Assembly: GCF_000367525.1 (NCBI RefSeq)
Contig: NZ_HF570956.1
Coordinates: forward strand, 1,401,183 to 1,437,182
Direction: 5' to 3'
Source: Phycicoccus elongatus Lp2
GTDB taxonomy: Bacteria > Actinomycetota > Actinomycetes > Actinomycetales > Dermatophilaceae
DNA length: 36,000 nt
The notes under the pieces were generated by a model that had not been told where the DNA came from, ran no database searches, and saw only the letters and a program-made list of their open reading frames with translations. Within the stretch, counting starts at the first letter, position 1, and every line of letters begins with the position of its first letter. This document shows, one piece after another, positions 32,380-36,000 of the stretch. Made by a program: the position numbers and the translations under genes.

Positions 32380-33129
32380 TCAGGCGCCGTGCGCCTCCTC
32401 CTGCGCCTGCGCATGGCGGGCCAGGACCTCGGTGAGTTTGTTGGCGCCGGCGATGACAGTCGCTGCGTGCAGCCGGCCCGGCTGGCGGGAGAGCCGCTCA
32501 ATGGGGCCGGAGATCGAGACCGCCGCGATGACGCGACCAGAGGGGGACCGGACCGGCGCCGAGACCGAGGCGACGCCCGGCTCGCGCTCGCCGACCGACT
32601 GGGCCCAGCCGCGGCGGCGCACACCGGAGAGCGCCGAGGCATTGAACGCCGCACCCTGGAGTCCGCGGTGGAGTCGGTCCGGTTCCTCCCACGCGAGGAG
32701 CACCTGAGCGGCCGAACCGGCGAGCATCGACAGAGCGGCACCGATCGGGATGGAGTCGCGCAGGCCCACCGGACGCTCGGCCGTGGACACACAGATGCGA
32801 TGGTCGCCCTGGCGTCGGAAGAGCTGGGCGGACTCATTGGTGTGATCGCGCAGTGCGCCCAGCACCGGGCCGGCAGCCGCGAGCAGGCGGTCCTCGCCGG
32901 CCGCGGCGGCCAACTCGCCGAGCCGCGCACCGAGCACGAAGCGGCCCTGCAGGTCGCGGGCCACCAAGCGGTGGTGTTCGAGGGCCACGGCCAGCCGGTG
33001 GGCCGTGGGCCGGGCCAGGCCGGTGGCGGTCACCAACTGGGCCAAAGTGGAGGGCCCGGCCTCGAGGGCACCCAGCACGATGGCCGCCTTGTCGAGTACC
33101 CCGACCCCGCTCGACAGATCGTTGTCCAT
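32380..33129 (-). CDS. ndgR: IclR-family regulator of leucine biosynthesis (NdgR/LtbR type)
   Basis: A 249-residue IclR-family regulator. The N-terminal winged helix covers about residues 8-70 ([40 protein letters not shown]), and the C-terminal ligand domain includes [19 protein letters not shown] and [15 protein letters not shown]. Divergence from leuCD is the conserved setting of NdgR in Streptomyces and LtbR in Corynebacterium, which control leuCD and other amino acid genes. ATG 33129 is preceded by CAATAT at 33136-33141 with six bases between, so the message is likely leaderless. The inverted repeat at 33139 overlaps that -10, which suggests autoregulation. Orthology is inferred from position and family. 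Confidence 0.9.
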   Translation of the reverse strand: MDNDLSSGVGVLDKAAIVLGALEAGPSTLAQLVTATGLARPTAHRLAVALEHHRLVARDLQGRFVLGARLGELAAAAGEDRLLAAAGPVLGALRDHTNESAQLFRRQGDHRICVSTAERPVGLRDSIPIGAALSMLAGSAAQVLLAWEEPDRLHRGLQGAAFNASALSGVRRRGWAQSVGEREPGVASVSAPVRSPSGRVIAAVSISGPIERLSRQPGRLHAATVIAGANKLTEVLARHAQAQEEAHGA

Positions 33130-33135
33130 GTCTTG

Positions 33136-33164
33136 ATATTGCCGTCTCGACTCCTGAGACGCAA
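33136..33164. promoter_or_regulatory. IclR/leuC intergenic operator (GTCTC-N7-GAGAC)
   Basis: GTCTC (33144-33148) and GAGAC (33156-33160) form an inverted repeat with a seven-base spacer, extended by TTGC and GCAA (33139-33164) with one bulged base. It overlaps the regulator's own -10 (33136-33141) and lies about 100 bases before leuC. GAGAC words also occur ahead of leuB. Assignment to the IclR regulator is inference. Confidence 0.5.
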
Positions 33165-33260
33165 GTCCATGGGTCGGGACAAGGTGCGAAGGTCGCTGTG
33201 GTCGAGGGCGTCCGAAGCGGGGCCTGTCGGTTCGACCGGTCGAGAGAGGGACAGCGAGCA

Positions 33261-34667
33261 ATGGCCAAGACGTTGGCGGAGAAGGTGTGGGAGGCCCACG
33301 TCGTCCGACAGGGCGAGGGTGAGCCGGACCTGCTCTACATCGACCTCCACCTTCTCCACGAGGTGACCAGTCCTCAGGCCTTTGACGGACTGCGGCTCAC
33401 GGGCCGGACCGTGCGACGCCCGGACCTCACGCTCGCCACCGAGGATCACAACGTCCCGACGACCGCGGGTCCGATCACCGACCCGGTGTCTCGCACCCAG
33501 GTCGACACCTTGCGCACCAACTGTGAGGAATTCGGGGTCAAGCTCTATCCGATGGGTGACGCCGAGCAGGGCATCGTCCACGTCGTCGGCCCGCAACTGG
33601 GCCTGACCCAGCCGGGGATGACCGTTGTCTGCGGCGACAGCCACACCTCGACGCACGGCGCCTTCGGGGCCCTCGCGTTCGGTATCGGCACCTCCGAGGT
33701 CGAGCACGTCCTCGCCACCCAGACCCTGCCGCTCAAGCCCTTCAAGACCATGGCCATCACCGTTGAGGGAGACCTTCCCGCGGGGGTGACCGCCAAGGAC
33801 GTCGTGCTGGCCGTGATCGCCAAGATCGGCACCGGTGGCGGCCAGGGGTACGTCCTGGAGTTCCGTGGCTCGGCCATCCGTGCGCTCTCGATGGAGGCCC
33901 GGATGACGATCTGCAACATGTCCATCGAGGCCGGCGCGCGAGCCGGCATGATCGCACCTGACGACACGACCTTCGACTACCTGCGTGGCCGCGACCATGC
34001 GCCAAAGGGTGAGGACTGGGACGCTGCCGTCGCCGCGTGGCGCGACCTGGCCACCGATGAGGGCGCCGAGTTCGACGCCGAGGTCGTCCTCGACGCCACC
34101 GAGCTCTCGCCGTTCGTCACGTGGGGCACCAACCCGGGCCAGGGTGCCCCCCTCGGCAGTGCTGTCCCTGATCCGGAGCACATGGCCGATGACAACGACA
34201 AGGCCGCCGCACGACGGGCGCTCGAGTACATGGGCCTGACGGCGGGCACCCCGCTGCGCGATGTCCGCGTCGACACGGTCTTCGTGGGCTCGTGCACGAA
34301 CGGGCGCATCGAGGACCTGCGGGCGGTCGCGGGCGTCCTCAAGGGTCGGCGCGTGGCCGACGGCGTGAGGATGCTCGTCGTCCCGGGGTCGGCCAGAGTG
34401 CGGCTGCAGGCCGAGGCCGAGGGTCTCGGTGAGGTCTTCGAGCAGGCCGGCGCCGAGTGGCGCCTGCCGGGCTGCTCGATGTGCCTGGCCATGAACCCCG
34501 ACAAGTTGGCCCCCGAGGAGCGCAGCGCCTCGACGAGCAACCGCAACTTCGAAGGCCGGCAGGGCAAGGGTGGGCGCACCCACTTGGTCAGCCCGCAGGT
34601 GGCGGCGGCCACCGCCATTCGCGGGACGCTGTCGAGCCCCGCGGACCTCGAACCCGTCGGCGCCTGA
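33261..34667 (+). CDS. leuC: 3-isopropylmalate dehydratase large subunit
   Basis: A 468-residue aconitase-family subunit that, with LeuD, isomerises 2-isopropylmalate to 3-isopropylmalate. The [4Fe-4S] cluster ligands are C345 (FVGSCTNGR) and C405 and C408 ([10 protein letters not shown]). [20 protein letters not shown] and [14 protein letters not shown] are further aconitase hallmarks. ATG 33261 has GAGGGA upstream and starts the conserved [15 protein letters not shown]. It is divergent from the IclR gene and 14 bases before leuD. Confidence 0.97.
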   Translation: MAKTLAEKVWEAHVVRQGEGEPDLLYIDLHLLHEVTSPQAFDGLRLTGRTVRRPDLTLATEDHNVPTTAGPITDPVSRTQVDTLRTNCEEFGVKLYPMGDAEQGIVHVVGPQLGLTQPGMTVVCGDSHTSTHGAFGALAFGIGTSEVEHVLATQTLPLKPFKTMAITVEGDLPAGVTAKDVVLAVIAKIGTGGGQGYVLEFRGSAIRALSMEARMTICNMSIEAGARAGMIAPDDTTFDYLRGRDHAPKGEDWDAAVAAWRDLATDEGAEFDAEVVLDATELSPFVTWGTNPGQGAPLGSAVPDPEHMADDNDKAAARRALEYMGLTAGTPLRDVRVDTVFVGSCTNGRIEDLRAVAGVLKGRRVADGVRMLVVPGSARVRLQAEAEGLGEVFEQAGAEWRLPGCSMCLAMNPDKLAPEERSASTSNRNFEGRQGKGGRTHLVSPQVAAATAIRGTLSSPADLEPVGA

Positions 34668-34681
34668 GGTCAAGGAGAGAC

Positions 34682-35278
34682 ATGGAAGCCTTCACCACCC
34701 ACACCGGGGTCGGAGTGCCGTTGCGTCGCAGCAATGTCGACACCGACCAGATCATCCCGGCCGAGTACCTCAAGCGGGTCACCCGGTCCGGATTCGAGGA
34801 CGGCCTTTTCGCGGCGTGGCGAAAGGACGAGACGTTCGTCCTCAACGACCCGTCGTATGCCGCGGGGTCGGTTCTCGTGGCGGGACCGGACTTCGGCACC
34901 GGCTCCTCGCGCGAGCATGCCGTCTGGGCCCTGATGAACTACGGCTTCCGAGCCGTCATCTCGAGCCGCTTCGCCGACATCTTCCGAGGCAACAGCGGGA
35001 AGCAGGGCCTGCTCACGGCCGTCTGCAGCCAGGACGACGTGGAGTTGCTCTGGAAGTACCTCGAGAACAACCCGGGTGCGTCGGTGACCGTGGACCTCGA
35101 GTCACGCACCGTGACCGCCGGTGACATCGTGGCCCGCTTCGAAGTCGACGACTACACGCGGTGGCGCTTGTTGGAGGGCCACGACGACATCAGCCTGACG
35201 CTGCGGCACGCCGAGGACATCGACTCCTTCGAGGCCGCCCGGCCGAGTTGGAAGCCAGTCACCACCCAGCCTGCCTGA
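34682..35278 (+). CDS. leuD: 3-isopropylmalate dehydratase small subunit
   Basis: A 198-residue swivel-domain subunit, partner of Leu[21 protein letters not shown] and [16 protein letters not shown] are the signature motifs, and [20 protein letters not shown] follows. AAGGAG lies at the correct distance from ATG 34682. Length is typical. It is co-transcribed with leuC, and a hairpin lies 11 bases after its stop. Confidence 0.97.
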   Translation: MEAFTTHTGVGVPLRRSNVDTDQIIPAEYLKRVTRSGFEDGLFAAWRKDETFVLNDPSYAAGSVLVAGPDFGTGSSREHAVWALMNYGFRAVISSRFADIFRGNSGKQGLLTAVCSQDDVELLWKYLENNPGASVTVDLESRTVTAGDIVARFEVDDYTRWRLLEGHDDISLTLRHAEDIDSFEAARPSWKPVTTQPA

Positions 35279-35289
35279 GCGCAGAAACC

Positions 35290-35312
35290 GGTGACGGAGA
35301 CTCTCCGTGACC
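35290..35312 (+). terminator. leuCD terminator hairpin
   Basis: GGT-ACGGAG (35290-35299) pairs with CTCCGT-ACC (35303-35312), with one mismatch and a short loop. It lies 11 bases after the leuD stop and has no T-tract. Confidence 0.55.
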
Positions 35313-35697
35313 CCGCACCGGTGCGACACGCCGTTGTGCCACAGTGGATTTCGGGCGCCGGACGAGGTCGAAGGCGGTGTGACAGATGTGGTCACTGTGA
35401 TTCCTGTGATCTGTTGCCCTTCCTCGACCAGTTTCGACCGACCTCATCGTGACGAAGCGATGATTGTGTGCCGCAACGGTATTGGGACGAGAGCACAGGC
35501 AGACCACCGGGTTCCAGGCGCGTGTTGATCCACACCTCACAGGTGACTGAAGACAGTCCAAACCTGTTGTGCCACAGGGCGATGAGGTTGGAGGGTGATG
35601 GACTCGGCCCTGGTCGCGGCATACCTTCGAAGCATGTCGGATCCACCGACTGCCAGGCCGGCTCACCCGGCATCGCACCCACCTCGATGGAGCAGAA
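35313..35697. other. Long intergenic region upstream of hup with a 12-bp direct repeat
   Basis: No gene seen in these 385 bases. GTTGTGCCACAG occurs twice, at 35333-35344 and 35566-35577, each on the plus strand. TTTGCGAC-like A/T-rich patches lie between. The octamer CGGCATAC occurs at 35617. No confident promoter was found for hup. Confidence 0.5.
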
Positions 35698-36000
35698 ATG
35701 AACAAGGCAGATCTGGTCAAGGCGCTCGAGAAGACCCTCGGGTCTCGCAAGGCCGCCAACGAGGCCCTCGACGCGGTCCTGGACACCGTCATCCGCGCCG
35801 TCACCAAGGGCGAGAAGGTCAGCATCACGGGCTTCGGCACCTTTGAGCGCATCGAGCGTGCCGCCCGCACGGGCCGCAACCCCCACACCGGCGCCAGTGT
35901 CCGGATCCCCAAGTCCAAGTCGCCCCGTTTCCGCGCCGGCGCCGCGTTCAAGGGCTACGTGAAGGCCCCCAGCTCGTTGCCCAAGGCCGCGCCGGCCGCC
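35698..36000 (+). CDS. hup: HU-family nucleoid protein (3' end outside window)
   Basis: The first 101 residues of an HU homolog; the frame is open at the window edge. MNKADLVKALEKTLGSRKAA is the dimerisation part, KVSITGFGTFERIERAARTG and RNPHTGASVRIPKSKSPRFR form the DNA-binding arm with the intercalating proline, and AFKGYVK ends the HU fold. The alanine/proline/lysine-rich continuation (PSSLPKAAPAA) marks the actinobacterial type with a long basic tail, as in HupB or HupS. TGGAG lies about six bases before ATG 35698. The position after leuCD matches Streptomyces hupS. Confidence 0.95.
   Translation, partial: MNKADLVKALEKTLGSRKAANEALDAVLDTVIRAVTKGEKVSITGFGTFERIERAARTGRNPHTGASVRIPKSKSPRFRAGAAFKGYVKAPSSLPKAAPAA

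Overview
The window is high-GC DNA from an actinobacterium. DUF222/HNH and DUF6880 genes, probable leaderless promoters, a DtxR-type iron box, a mycobacterial-type LexA box and an HU gene point there. The order leuB, ilvE, cimA, gltX, ndgR-type IclR, leuC, leuD, hup is the backbone known from Streptomyces and relatives. Placement in Micrococcales, near the Intrasporangiaceae/Dermatophilaceae, is my guess.

Layout. 1-2.4 kb: the 3' end of an indolepyruvate:ferredoxin oxidoreductase gene, a NUDIX hydrolase and leuB. 2.4-7.2 kb: an accessory stretch with an SOS-controlled DUF222/HNH gene, a DUF6880 gene, a broken YefM-type antitoxin facing an intact RelE/ParE toxin, a coiled-coil remnant and an HTH-DUF3887 gene under a perfect 46-bp palindrome. 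7.3-8.4 kb: ilvE. 8.4-18.6 kb: an eight-gene plus-strand operon (APC permease, choline-kinase-like phosphotransferase, DMGDH-type FAD/GcvT oxidoreductase, FadR-type regulator, glutamine-synthetase-like ligase, aldehyde dehydrogenase, SDR, PuuD-like gamma-glutamyl hydrolase). 18.7-20.3 kb: a small unknown gene and a metallo-beta-lactamase-fold hydrolase. 20.4-26.7 kb: a four-gene minus-strand operon behind a DtxR/IdeR box, joining an adenylation-carrier-membrane acyltransferase fusion to a ferric-iron ABC transporter. 26.8-36 kb: an attenuator-like leader with cimA, a 3-methyladenine glycosylase-like gene, an FAH-family gene, gltX, tRNA-Gln and tRNA-Glu, the IclR regulator divergent from leuCD, and the start of an HU gene.

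How the parts work together. leuB, leuC, leuD, ilvE and cimA supply leucine and isoleucine, with local control suggested by GAGAC/GTCTC inverted repeats and a leader peptide plus terminator. The 8.4-18.6 kb operon reads as catabolism of an amine through gamma-glutamylated intermediates, and an 18-bp operator found at two points in it suggests control by its own GntR regulator. The iron operon pairs ferric uptake with a single-polypeptide, Dlt-like acyl activation and membrane transfer machine of unknown product.

The most noteworthy points are those two operons, the LexA box inside a near-consensus leaderless promoter, the 46-bp palindrome, a strongly over-represented octamer GTATGCCG (about 29 copies by eye, both strands), and a recurrent ANNNT-type -10 hexamer six bases before start codons. 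No CRISPR array, insertion sequence or prophage was seen.
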